Source of the DNA: an uncultured Enterorhabdus sp.
Lineage (GTDB): Bacteria > Actinomycetota > Coriobacteriia > Coriobacteriales > Eggerthellaceae
Assembly: GCA_947645965.1 (NCBI GenBank)
Contig: CANSES010000045.1
Span: forward strand, 1 to 5,408
Reading direction: 5' to 3'
DNA length: 5,408 bases
Under the pieces are notes generated by a model. That model was not told where the DNA came from, made no database searches, and saw only the letters and a program-made list of their open reading frames with translations. This document shows, piece by piece, positions 1-5,408 of the stretch (the first letter of the stretch is position 1; each line of letters opens with the position of its first letter). The translations under genes and the position numbers were made by a program.

Positions 1-2071
1 CATCTACAACGCCTTCGCCATTTCCGTGGCCGAGCGCACCGGCCAGTTCGGGCTTTTGGCCTCGGTGGGGGCCTCGCGCCGGCAGCTGCGTCGGGCCGTG
101 GCGCTGGAGGCGCTTATCGTGGCGGCTGTCGGCGTGCCGCTGGGGCTTGTGGTGGGCATCGGCGGCTGTGCGGTGACATTTGCGGCCCTCGGCCCGTCGC
201 TGGCCACGATCTTCGGCGCGGCCGAGGTGGGCTTCAACCTGTCGGTGGCGCCGTGGGCTCTGGCGGTGGCGGCCGGCCTCACGGTAGCCACAGTGCTGTT
301 CAGCGTGTTCGTGCCCGCTTGGCGGGCGAGCCGGGTGAACGTCATCGATGCGCTGCGCGGCAACCAGTCGGCCCGGGCTTCCAAACGCGGGGCGGCGCGA
401 GCGGCGCGGGCGGCCAACCCGGCCAAGCTGTGGCGCGGCCGCGGCATCGCCGGGCGCGTGTTCGGCATGGGCGGCCTTCTGGCGCGCATCAACGAGAAGC
501 GTGGCGCGTCGAAGGGCATGGCCGCTTCGGTATCGCTGGCCCTGGCCATCGTGCTGCTCATGACGGCCGGATCGCTGTCCGCGTTTTTGGGGACGCTGAC
601 GAAGGTGGCCGGCGGCCCGGTCGATGCGGGCGATGTGGGCGTGGTGGCGATGTTTTCGGACGATACGGTGCCGGGCGGGGATGGGGCCGAGGGCGCGGAC
701 GCGGCTGGCAATGCGCCCGGAGCCGAGGGCGCGGACGCTGGCGCTGCTGATGCGAACCCGGCTGCCCTGGCCGATGACGGGCCCCTCACCTTGGAGGCCG
801 TGGTCGAGGCCCGTAACGCCCGCTTCGCCGAAGAGGCCGCGGTCTACGGAAAGGCCTGGGAGGTGCTGAAGACGACGCCGGATGCCGAGCCGGTGGGCTG
901 GCGTCTGGATGGGGGCGTGCCCCTTATCGTGCCCGAGGCCATGGTCGGCGATGCCTTCAAGGCCGATGGGGCCCTGCACGGGGGGCAGATGGCTGACGGC
1001 TCCTTTGCCGTGATGGGATCGGTGGTGTACTTGGAAGACGCGGCGTTCGACCGCTGCGTTGCCGACGCGGGGCTGAACCCCGCCGACTTCCGCGACCCGA
1101 CTGAGCCGCGGGCCCTGGGGCTGGGGAAGGCCTATGGGAACAACGGCGCCGTGTACGAGCTGCTCGACGTGCTTACGGCTACGGGCACGGTGCAGGCGCT
1201 GACAGCCGGCCTCTACGAGGGCGAGGTCGTGTCTGGGTTCGCCGTGGCCTATGAGGCAGACGGCGCGAACGGCGCGGGCTTCGGCTTTGTGCCCTACGTG
1301 TTCGAGCCTGATGGGGCTGACGGTGGGATGACGCGCAACCTCGATCCGGCCGATGTGGAGACGGCCACGACCCCTGTAGAGGTTGTCGCTGTGCTGGACG
1401 AGGCTCCCGAGCTGGTGGGCATGTACGGAGAATCGGTGCAGCTCATTGTGCCCATGTCCCTGGCGGCCACCCACAGCCTCGGTATCATCGACCCCACCTT
1501 CCGCGCCTCCTTCGACGCGCCAGAGGGCCGTTCGGGCGAGGTGGGGGACGACTTGGTGAACGCGGCGGGCACCTTCTTCCACGACGAGGCTCCCTTCGAG
1601 GTGGCGTTCCTCGCCATGAACGACTATGCGGGTGATGTTGCCAGCAACCAGACGCTGGCCATGGTCGTCAACGTGTTCTGCCTGCTGTTCACGGTGATCC
1701 TGGCGCTCATCGCCATGGCCAACGTGTTCAACACGGTGACCAACGGGCTCATCCTGCGCCGCCGCGAGTTCGCCGTCATGCGATCGGTGGGGCTTTCCAA
1801 CCGCCAGTTCCGCGCCATGATCGTGGACGAGTGCGTGGCCTGGTGCGCTCGAGGCCTCGTGCCGGGCGTGCTGCTGTCGCTTGTGGTGTCCTGGCTGCTG
1901 TGGCTAGCGGTGTCCGGCTCTCTGTCGGGCCTTTCCTTCATGGTGCCCTGGGCCTATGTGGCCCTGGCCTTCGCCATGACCGCGGCGGCCGTGGGCATCT
2001 CGGTGGCCTACGGCATGCACCGCTGCAAGGCCGATAACGTCGTGGAGGCCCTGCGCATGGACAGCGTGTAG
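1..2071 (+). CDS. FtsX/MacB-type ABC transporter permease, 5'-truncated by window edge
   Basis: Inner-membrane permease of the FtsX/MacB class, expected to work with a cytoplasmic ABC ATPase that is not in this window. The reading frame is open from base 2, giving 689 residues before the TAG at 2069-2071. The GTG at 26 is internal to a conserved motif and is not a real start. Numbering from base 2, residues 1-24 (IYNAFAISVAERTGQFGLLASVGAS...) are the coupling-helix motif of a first FtsX repeat. Membrane segments follow near 31-60 and 79-105, then a basic cytoplasmic linker (about 106-170). A second repeat opens with a membrane helix near 173-197, has an external domain of about 350 residues (198-550), and closes with helices near 552-577, 619-640 and 647-672. 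A second coupling motif (RRREFAVMRSVGLSNRQ) lies near 585-600. This is the two-repeat layout of large FtsX permeases. The substrate cannot be told: lipoprotein, antimicrobial peptide, drug and cell-wall roles all occur in this class. Family call is firm; function is open. Confidence -1.
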   Translation, partial: IYNAFAISVAERTGQFGLLASVGASRRQLRRAVALEALIVAAVGVPLGLVVGIGGCAVTFAALGPSLATIFGAAEVGFNLSVAPWALAVAAGLTVATVLFSVFVPAWRASRVNVIDALRGNQSARASKRGAARAARAANPAKLWRGRGIAGRVFGMGGLLARINEKRGASKGMAASVSLALAIVLLMTAGSLSAFLGTLTKVAGGPVDAGDVGVVAMFSDDTVPGGDGAEGADAAGNAPGAEGADAGAADANPAALADDGPLTLEAVVEARNARFAEEAAVYGKAWEVLKTTPDAEPVGWRLDGGVPLIVPEAMVGDAFKADGALHGGQMADGSFAVMGSVVYLEDAAFDRCVADAGLNPADFRDPTEPRALGLGKAYGNNGAVYELLDVLTATGTVQALTAGLYEGEVVSGFAVAYEADGANGAGFGFVPYVFEPDGADGGMTRNLDPADVETATTPVEVVAVLDEAPELVGMYGESVQLIVPMSLAATHSLGIIDPTFRASFDAPEGRSGEVGDDLVNAAGTFFHDEAPFEVAFLAMNDYAGDVASNQTLAMVVNVFCLLFTVILALIAMANVFNTVTNGLILRRREFAVMRSVGLSNRQFRAMIVDECVAWCARGLVPGVLLSLVVSWLLWLAVSGSLSGLSFMVPWAYVALAFAMTAAAVGISVAYGMHRCKADNVVEALRMDSV
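686..738 (+). repeat. In-frame 17-bp direct repeat in the Gly/Ala/Asp-rich part of the permease external domain
   Basis: The 17-mer GCCGAGGGCGCGGACGC occurs exactly at 686-702 and again at 722-738. The copies are 36 bp (12 codons) apart and both are in frame, each encoding AEGADA. They lie in a low-complexity stretch rich in Gly, Ala and Asp just after the first membrane helix of the second FtsX repeat, so the segment is predicted to be an acidic, flexible external linker. A local duplication within the gene is the likely origin. Confidence -1.
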
Positions 2072-2104
2072 GAGTTGCCTTCCCTGCCAGGGCGCGGTGC
2101 CGAT

Positions 2105-2130
2105 TGGGGGCGGGCTGGGACCCGCCCCCA
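2105..2130. terminator. GC-rich hairpin between convergent genes, possible bidirectional terminator
   Basis: The arms 2105-2114 (TGGGGGCGGG) and 2121-2130 (CCCGCCCCCA) are perfectly complementary over 10 bp with a 6-nt loop. The hairpin sits in the 67-bp gap between the ends of the FtsX permease and the MATE gene, where a shared terminator is expected. Neither strand has a T-run after it, so it is not a classical intrinsic terminator. It may act with another factor or only protect 3' ends. Confidence -1.
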
Positions 2131-2138
2131 CGGGTGGG

Positions 2139-3530
2139 CTACCCCTCCGATACGGCCTTCGCCGAAACGGCCTTTGCGGGGGCGGCCTTCAGGCCGCCCT
2201 TGCGGTATCCGTACCGTCCCGAAAGCGCGATCATGAACGTGGCGGCCACCAGGCAGGTGACCCCATCGGCCAAGGTGACCGACAGCCAGATGCCGTCGAT
2301 GCCGAAGATCATCGGCAGCACGATAACGGCCGTCACCTGGAACACCAGCGTGCGCAGAAACGAGATGAGCGCCGAGACCAGTCCGTTGTTCAAAGCCGTG
2401 AAGAACGCCGAGGCGTACATCGCAAACCCCATGAACAGGAAGCAGAGGGCGTAGAGCTTATAGGCCTTCACCGTCAGGTCCAGCAGGGCCGCGTCGTAGC
2501 TGACGAAGATGGCCGACAGCGGGGCCGCCAGCACTTGGCCCAGCAGGAACATGACCACGCTGGCCACGGATATGAGCCCCAGGCTCTTCCACAGAAGCGA
2601 GCGCATCTCGCGGTGGTTGCGCGCGCCGTACTGGAAGCTCATGAGCGGCGATGAGCCGATGGCGTAGCCCATGAACACCGCCGAGAAGATCATCACCGTG
2701 TACATGATGACGCCGTAGGCTGCCACGCCGTCCTCGCCGATGAAGCGCAGAAGCTGCCAGTTGTACAGAATGCCCACGAGGCTCATGGCGATATTGGTGA
2801 CCATCTCCGACGAGCCGTTGGCACAGGCGCGCCCGATGACGGACCAGCGCAGGTGCGGGCGCACGAAGTACAGGGGCGTGGAGCGCTTGCGGGCGAAGTA
2901 CAGAAGCGGGATGCCGCCGCCGATGAGCTCGCCGATGTTGGTGGCCAGGGCCGCGCCGGGCAGTCCCCAGCCGAACAAGCCCACGAACAGGAAGTCCAGG
3001 ACAATATTCGCGACGCCAGCGGCCACGATGACGAGGAAGCCGTACTTGGGCTTGCCCGCCGTGACGAAGAAGCTCTGGAAGGCGTACTGCAAGATGAAGA
3101 ACGGCATGGAGATCATCATCATGCGCCCGTAGAGCGTGGCGTCTTTGGCCATTTGCCCGGTGGCGCCGAGCACGGCCGCAGTGGGCTCCATGAAGAACCA
3201 GCCGCCCACGGCCAGCACGCTGCCCAGCACGAAGGCGAAGATGATGAGCAGCGAGAAGTGGCGCCGGGCGCGGGCATTATCGCCTTCGCCCAAGGTCTTG
3301 GCCACGAGCGCGCTGCCGCCGGTGCCGATCATCATGCCGAAGGAGGCGAGCATCATCACGGGCGGCAGGATGAGGTTCACGGCAGCCAGGGCCGTCTTGC
3401 CCGCGTAGTTCGACACGAAGAAGCCGTCCACGATGGTGTAGCACGAGGTGAAGATCATCATGGCGATGGTGGGCAGCGTGAACTTGATGAGCGCGCTGGT
3501 GGAGAAGTGCTTGGACATATCCACGGACAT
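2139..3530 (-). CDS. MATE family efflux transporter (MepA-like)
   Basis: Integral-membrane antiporter of the MATE family, exporting drugs or metabolites against a Na+ or H+ gradient. At 463 residues it has normal family length. About twelve membrane helices can be drawn (roughly 14-39, 48-73, 91-114, 131-156, 163-186, 190-213, 243-264, 272-295, 312-345, 353-377, 385-410, 412-436). Family hallmarks are the helix-1 aspartate D35 in SCYTIVDGFFVS, the loop LGEGDNARARR (80-90) and its counterpart YGARNHREMR (301-310) in the second half, FQSFFVTAGKPKYG (151-164), and GLPGAALAT (189-197). These resemble MepA-type members more than NorM, as judged from memory of the family. The ATG at 3528-3530 is preferred over the in-frame ATG four codons later because GAAAGG lies 7 nt upstream. 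The gene follows a MarR regulator on the same strand after 106 nt, so co-transcription and induction by the pump's substrates are likely. The C-terminal tail repeats AKAVS. The substrate is unknown. Confidence -1.
   Translation of the reverse strand: MSVDMSKHFSTSALIKFTLPTIAMMIFTSCYTIVDGFFVSNYAGKTALAAVNLILPPVMMLASFGMMIGTGGSALVAKTLGEGDNARARRHFSLLIIFAFVLGSVLAVGGWFFMEPTAAVLGATGQMAKDATLYGRMMMISMPFFILQYAFQSFFVTAGKPKYGFLVIVAAGVANIVLDFLFVGLFGWGLPGAALATNIGELIGGGIPLLYFARKRSTPLYFVRPHLRWSVIGRACANGSSEMVTNIAMSLVGILYNWQLLRFIGEDGVAAYGVIMYTVMIFSAVFMGYAIGSSPLMSFQYGARNHREMRSLLWKSLGLISVASVVMFLLGQVLAAPLSAIFVSYDAALLDLTVKAYKLYALCFLFMGFAMYASAFFTALNNGLVSALISFLRTLVFQVTAVIVLPMIFGIDGIWLSVTLADGVTCLVAATFMIALSGRYGYRKGGLKAAPAKAVSAKAVSEG
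2149..2178 (-). repeat. Degenerate 15-bp tandem repeat encoding the MATE C-terminal tail
   Basis: Units 2149-2163 and 2164-2178 agree at 12 of 15 positions. On the coding strand they specify the repeated AKAVS of the last residues (KAAPAKAVSAKAVSEG). The repeat lies after the last predicted membrane helix, so it affects only a short cytoplasmic tail. It is probably slippage-derived and functionally neutral. Confidence -1.
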
Positions 3531-3537
3531 GGGAAAA

Positions 3538-3543
3538 CCTTTC
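3538..3543 (-). promoter_or_regulatory. Ribosome binding site of the MATE gene
   Basis: GAAAGG on the minus strand lies 7 nt before the ATG at 3528-3530. It decides the start: the alternative in-frame ATG four codons downstream has no comparable purine run at the right distance. Confidence -1.
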
Positions 3544-3576
3544 AGAATAGTGCGATGGTGCGGGGGGGTGCCAGGG

Positions 3577-3620
3577 CCGGCGAGCGGGGTGCGGATCGGG
3601 CGCTCGGCGGGCCCCGAGCG
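3577..3620 (-). other. Alternative hairpins in the marR-MATE intergenic leader
   Basis: In the 106-nt gap, 3614-3620 and 3601-3607 form a perfect 7-bp stem (CGCTCGG/CCGAGCG) with a 6-nt loop. The same middle segment (3601-3610) can instead pair with 3577-3586 at 9 of 10 positions. The two structures are mutually exclusive in the mRNA. Neither is followed by a T-run, and the MATE ribosome binding site lies outside both. They may act in mRNA processing or stability, or have no role, since GC-rich gaps often fold by chance. Confidence -1.
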
Positions 3621-3636
3621 AACGGGCGGGCGCCGG

Positions 3637-4113
3637 CTAGCGGAAGGAGAGGGCCGACAGCCTCGTGTCGAGCGCGTCTATGTAGCGTGCCATGGCCTCC
3701 GTGAGCCAGCGCTGCTCCTCGTCGCTGAAGATGGCCACGGCATCGCGCTCGGCGGCGAGCACCGCGCGGATGGGCTCCGCGTACTCGCTGCAGCCGCGCT
3801 CGGTGAGGAAGGCGCGCATGGTGCGGGGGCTGTCCCCGCGCAAGGCGATGAGCCCCTTGGCCTGCAGACGCTTCACCGACGAGTGCACGGTCTGCTTCGA
3901 GGAGAACCCGCGCTCGCATAGCTGCTTCTGGGTGAGGCCGTCCTCTTCCATGAGGGCGTACAGGATGTCGAAGGCGCAGTCGGCCAGCCCCATGCGCCAG
4001 GCGGTCTGGCGGTACAGCTCGTCGGCGCGGCGGTAGAAGTCGTCGATGGCGCGGATGGTCTCCGCGGTGCGCTCGGGGGTGGCTGCGGTGCTGGTCTTCG
4101 GTGCGGCGGTCAT
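3637..4113 (-). CDS. MarR-family transcriptional regulator
   Basis: Dimeric winged-helix DNA-binding protein of the MarR family, probably a ligand-released repressor of its own gene and of the MATE pump downstream. It has 158 residues, typical for the family. The N-terminal helix region (about 16-58) forms the start of the dimer and core fold. The helix-turn-helix lies at about 60-89 (LTQKQLCERGFSSKQTVHSSVKRL as core, then QAKGLI), and the wing at about 90-107, with D94 and R97 in place of the usual D-x-R motif and ending in LTERG. Residues 108-158 supply the C-terminal dimerisation helices. Cysteines C46, C66 and C108 are present, but redox sensing cannot be inferred from that alone. The ATG at 4111-4113 is preceded by GAGGAA about 3-5 nt upstream. 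Immediately upstream lies a perfect inverted repeat overlapping a promoter, as expected for autoregulation. Repression rather than activation, and the ligand, are inferred or unknown. Confidence -1.
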   Translation of the reverse strand: MTAAPKTSTAATPERTAETIRAIDDFYRRADELYRQTAWRMGLADCAFDILYALMEEDGLTQKQLCERGFSSKQTVHSSVKRLQAKGLIALRGDSPRTMRAFLTERGCSEYAEPIRAVLAAERDAVAIFSDEEQRWLTEAMARYIDALDTRLSALSFR

Positions 4114-4116
4114 AGG

Positions 4117-4122
4117 TTCCTC
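4117..4122 (-). promoter_or_regulatory. Ribosome binding site of the MarR gene
   Basis: GAGGAA on the minus strand ends 3 nt before the ATG at 4111-4113, a short but usable spacing. It supports this start over later in-frame ATGs, the first of which would cut into the helical core. Confidence -1.
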
Positions 4123-4123
4123 G

Positions 4124-4183
4124 AAACAAAAATGGTCTGATTTCGGACTAACGAGTTCGCTAGTATAGTCCGAAATCAGACCA
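4124..4183 (-). terminator. Intrinsic-terminator-like hairpin with U-tract, downstream of the ABC-2 operon
   Basis: Read on the minus strand, the perfect 18-bp stem (arms 4183-4166 and 4150-4133, 15-nt loop) is followed with no gap by TTTTTGTTT (4132-4124). This is the shape of a Rho-independent terminator and is placed to stop transcripts leaving the ABC-2 permease gene, whose stop is at 4217-4219. The stem is only about 44% GC and the loop is large, so efficiency is uncertain. The T-run is on the minus strand only, so it would not work the other way. The same bases also look like an operator and promoter (separate entries). Confidence -1.
4133..4183. promoter_or_regulatory. Perfect 18-bp inverted repeat, probable MarR operator
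   Basis: Arm 4133-4150 (TGGTCTGATTTCGGACTA) is the exact reverse complement of arm 4166-4183, with a 15-bp spacer. Each arm contains a quasi-palindrome, GTCTGATTTCGGAC at 4135-4148 and GTCCGAAATCAGAC at 4168-4181, both fitting GTCnGAnnTCnGAC with centres 33 bp apart. A third imperfect dyad (ACTAnCGAnnTCGnTAGT, 4147-4164) lies between them. MarR dimers bind near-palindromes of this size, and the element overlaps the presumed promoter of the MarR gene, so two dimers repressing the gene is a reasonable model. The AT content is well above that of the surrounding coding DNA. Confidence -1.
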
Positions 4184-4189
4184 AAGCAA
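4162..4189 (-). promoter_or_regulatory. Putative promoter of the marR-MATE unit
   Basis: On the minus strand, TATACT (4167-4162) matches a sigma-70-type -10 at five of six positions. TTGCTT (4189-4184) is a weak -35 (TTG conserved) with a 16-nt spacer. Transcription would start near 4155, giving a leader of about 42 nt that includes the ribosome binding site. One arm of the inverted repeat fills the space between the two hexamers, so a bound repressor would block RNA polymerase. Confidence -1.
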
Positions 4190-4216
4190 GAGATTCACAA
4201 GGTTTTCAGAAGGGGC

Positions 4217-4921
4217 TTAGAACTCCCGTCCCTCGTAGAGCTTGGCGGATAGGAAGGCGCTGGCGATGTAGAGGATGGCGACGGCGGCCAAGGTCGCGCC
4301 AGCGGCGACGAGGTAGTTGCTGCCGGTGTCGAGCCACGCGACGAGATCGCTCACGAGGCCGTTGGCGAACAGGTAATCGGCATCGAAGAAACTCACGCAA
4401 CCGGCGATGACGATCACCACGACGAGGGGCACAATGCGGGCGGCCTTGGTCATGCCGAAGCGCATGATGAGCGGCAGCGCCACGACCATGGCAATCATGA
4501 CGATGCCCACGGAGCCCGCCGTGGCGCCCACGATGGCGGCCGGCGGGTTCTCGGCGGGCGCGAGGCTTTCGGGCACCCAGGCGGCGGGCAGCAGGCCCAT
4601 CACGGCCAGCAGCGCGAAGGAGAGCGCCAGGGAGAAAACGAAAGCGAGCACCGTGGCGATGGCAACGCTGGCGTAGCGACCGAACACCACCTGGCGGCGC
4701 GTGATGGGCAGCGTGAGGCGGAAGCGTTCCCAGCCGTTCTGCTCGTCTAAGGCAGCCAGCGAGAACAGGCACATGAACGGTATCATGGCGCCGATGGCGG
4801 CAGAGGTGCCCACGGCCCCCATCACATAGCTCATGAACAGGCTGACGACCAGGCAGATGCCGACAAGTTGCAAAAGCGCGCTGCGCAGGGCGGCGAAGTC
4901 GGATACGATCATCGTTTTCAT
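4217..4921 (-). CDS. ABC-2 type transporter permease (ABC2_membrane_5-like)
   Basis: Membrane subunit of a two-gene ABC-2 type exporter; the ATPase is the gene just upstream. It has 234 residues with about six membrane helices (roughly 15-37, 41-58, 84-112, 128-153, 160-179, 203-225). The cytoplasmic segment between helices 2 and 3, with LDEQNGWERFRLTLPITRRQVVFGRY at 58-83 (shown here only by its key features: DE, W64, the LPITR turn and GRY), is the coupling motif typical of small ABC-2 permeases in the PF13346-like group. The ATG at 4919-4921 overlaps the ATPase stop as ATGA, and GAAGGGGGAA lies about 7 nt upstream, so translation is coupled and well initiated. The stop is TAA at 4217-4219. 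Homologues are often antibiotic- or stress-related exporters controlled by GntR regulators. Any such regulator would be outside the window, and the substrate is unknown. Confidence -1.
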   Translation of the reverse strand: MKTMIVSDFAALRSALLQLVGICLVVSLFMSYVMGAVGTSAAIGAMIPFMCLFSLAALDEQNGWERFRLTLPITRRQVVFGRYASVAIATVLAFVFSLALSFALLAVMGLLPAAWVPESLAPAENPPAAIVGATAGSVGIVMIAMVVALPLIMRFGMTKAARIVPLVVVIVIAGCVSFFDADYLFANGLVSDLVAWLDTGSNYLVAAGATLAAVAILYIASAFLSAKLYEGREF

Positions 4922-5408
4922 CGGGATTCCCCCTTCAGAGTCAGCGTCATGTAATCTTCGATAGTAGCTTTGTCCACCACCAGGTCGGGGAAGGCGCGGG
5001 CGACAGCGAAGCGGTCGGGCACGAGCACGTCGGTGCCGTAATCGTGCCGCATCACGTGGGCTGCGCCGGGGGCCACAACGCCGCTGGCCAGGAGCGTCTC
5101 CACCTCGGCAGCGCGGCAGCGGGCCACGCCGGCCTCGTCGGTGATGACGTCTTTCGGGGAGGTGAACACGATGGCGCCGTTGTCCACGCAGACGATCTCG
5201 TCGGCGATCTTCTCCAGGTCGGAGGTGATGTGGGTGGACATGAGGATGCCGCGATCGCCCTCGGCCACGAAGTCGCGCAGAATATCGAGCACCTCGTCGC
5301 GGGCTATGGGGTCGAGCCCTGCCGTGGCCTCGTCCAGCACGAGCAGCTCGGGATGGTGGGCCAGGGCGAAGGCCAACGTCAGCTTCATGCCCATGCCGCG
5401 CGACAGCT
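4918..5408 (-). CDS. ABC transporter ATP-binding protein (ABC-2 exporter, YtrB-like), N-terminal part outside window
   Basis: Nucleotide-binding subunit that powers the ABC-2 permease encoded directly after it. Only the C-terminal 162 complete codons are present and the frame stays open through base 5408. The ATG at 5392-5394 is the Met of the signature motif, not a start. Numbering from the Leu codon at 5404-5406: the signature LSRGM is at 1-5, Walker B LLVLDE at 21-26 with D25 and catalytic E26, the D-loop AGLD just after, and the H-loop histidine is H59 in MSTH. A C-terminal extension of about 75 residues follows (DYGTDVLVPDRF... to KGESR), typical of YtrB-like ATPases. Walker A and the Q-loop lie beyond the edge. 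The usual LDEPT reads LDEAT here, a tolerated change. All catalytic residues visible are intact, so the protein is likely active. Confidence -1.
   Translation of the reverse strand, partial: LSRGMGMKLTLAFALAHHPELLVLDEATAGLDPIARDEVLDILRDFVAEGDRGILMSTHITSDLEKIADEIVCVDNGAIVFTSPKDVITDEAGVARCRAAEVETLLASGVVAPGAAHVMRHDYGTDVLVPDRFAVARAFPDLVVDKATIEDYMTLTLKGESR
4927..4936 (-). promoter_or_regulatory. Strong ribosome binding site inside the ATPase 3' end, serving the ABC-2 permease
   Basis: GAAGGGGGAA on the minus strand lies within the last codons of the ATPase gene and about 7 nt before the permease ATG at 4919-4921. Together with the 4-bp ATGA overlap this implies coupled but independently strong translation of the membrane subunit. 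Confidence -1.

Noticed and set aside
26..28. GTG as the start of the FtsX permease
   Set aside because: The frame continues upstream to the window edge, and the preceding residues IYNAFAIS belong to the conserved FtsX coupling motif.
4..789. Long open frame on the minus strand (261 codons) opposite the FtsX permease
   Set aside because: It is Ala/Pro/Arg/Ser-rich with no recognisable domain and lies opposite a gene with clear FtsX motifs. Long antisense frames are expected at this GC content.
2082..2092. Small hairpin CCCT-GCC-AGGG after the permease stop
   Set aside because: Only a 4-bp stem with a 3-nt loop and no T-run; the 2105-2130 hairpin is the better candidate.
3562..3568. Run of seven G as a phase-variation tract
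   Set aside because: It is non-coding, short for the purpose, not placed between promoter hexamers, and unremarkable in GC-rich DNA.
3544..3574. Possible promoter for the MATE gene (TATTCT at 3549-3544, CTGGCA at 3574-3569)
   Set aside because: The spacer is 19 nt, and transcription would begin near 3537, after the ribosome binding site at 3538-3543, so the RNA would lack it.
2853..3704. 283-codon open frame on the plus strand across the MATE gene
   Set aside because: His/Glu/Gly/Arg-rich translation without motifs, antisense to well-conserved MATE helices; a composition artefact.
3542..4129. 195-codon minus-strand frame overlapping the MarR gene
   Set aside because: Arg/His/Pro-rich shadow of the MarR gene in another frame. 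The 3637-4113 frame carries the winged-helix motif and a ribosome binding site.
4206..4772. 188-codon minus-strand frame overlapping the ABC-2 permease
   Set aside because: Arg/His-rich shadow frame; the overlapping frame has six membrane helices and an ATGA link to the ATPase.

Overview
High-GC bacterial DNA (roughly two thirds G+C by eye) holding parts of three separate export systems and one regulator, with almost no non-coding space. The codon use is that of a high-GC actinobacterium. The protein types (a MepA-like MATE pump, a YtrB-like ABC-2 exporter, a two-repeat FtsX-type permease) are ones also common in Firmicutes. That combination suggests a gut Coriobacteriia/Eggerthellaceae-type organism, but this is an impression and no phylogenetic marker is present.

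Layout. Plus strand, 1-2071: the 3' part of a large FtsX/MacB-type ABC permease whose start lies before the window. It converges on the minus-strand genes across a 67-bp gap (2072-2138) holding a perfect GC-rich hairpin at 2105-2130. Everything to the right is on the minus strand. In transcription order it is: an ABC ATPase (cut by the right edge, 5408-4918), its ABC-2 membrane partner (4921-4217, ATGA overlap), a 103-bp control region, a MarR-family regulator (4113-3637), a 106-bp gap, and a MATE multidrug/metabolite efflux transporter (3530-2139).

The control region 4114-4216 is the most informative non-coding stretch. It has a perfect 18-bp inverted repeat (4133-4150 / 4166-4183) with a 15-nt spacer. 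On the minus strand it is followed directly by TTTTTGTTT, so a transcript arriving from the ABC-2 operon would form a terminator-like hairpin. A good -10 (TATACT) lies in the loop and inner stem, with a weak -35 just outside. A transcript starting there lacks the first arm and cannot form the hairpin. Each arm is itself a quasi-palindrome of the form GTCnGAnnTCnGAC, as expected for MarR-dimer sites. The simplest model is that one DNA element acts as terminator for the ABC operon, promoter for marR-MATE, and autoregulatory operator for the MarR protein.

How the genes work together: the MarR protein probably represses its own gene and the MATE pump, an arrangement parallel to MepR/MepA, with an inducing compound releasing it. 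The ABC-2 pair seems to be an independent unit upstream. The FtsX-type permease belongs to another operon, and its ATPase is presumably outside the window. No RNA genes, mobile elements or CRISPR arrays were seen, and no gene-free stretch exceeds 300 bases.
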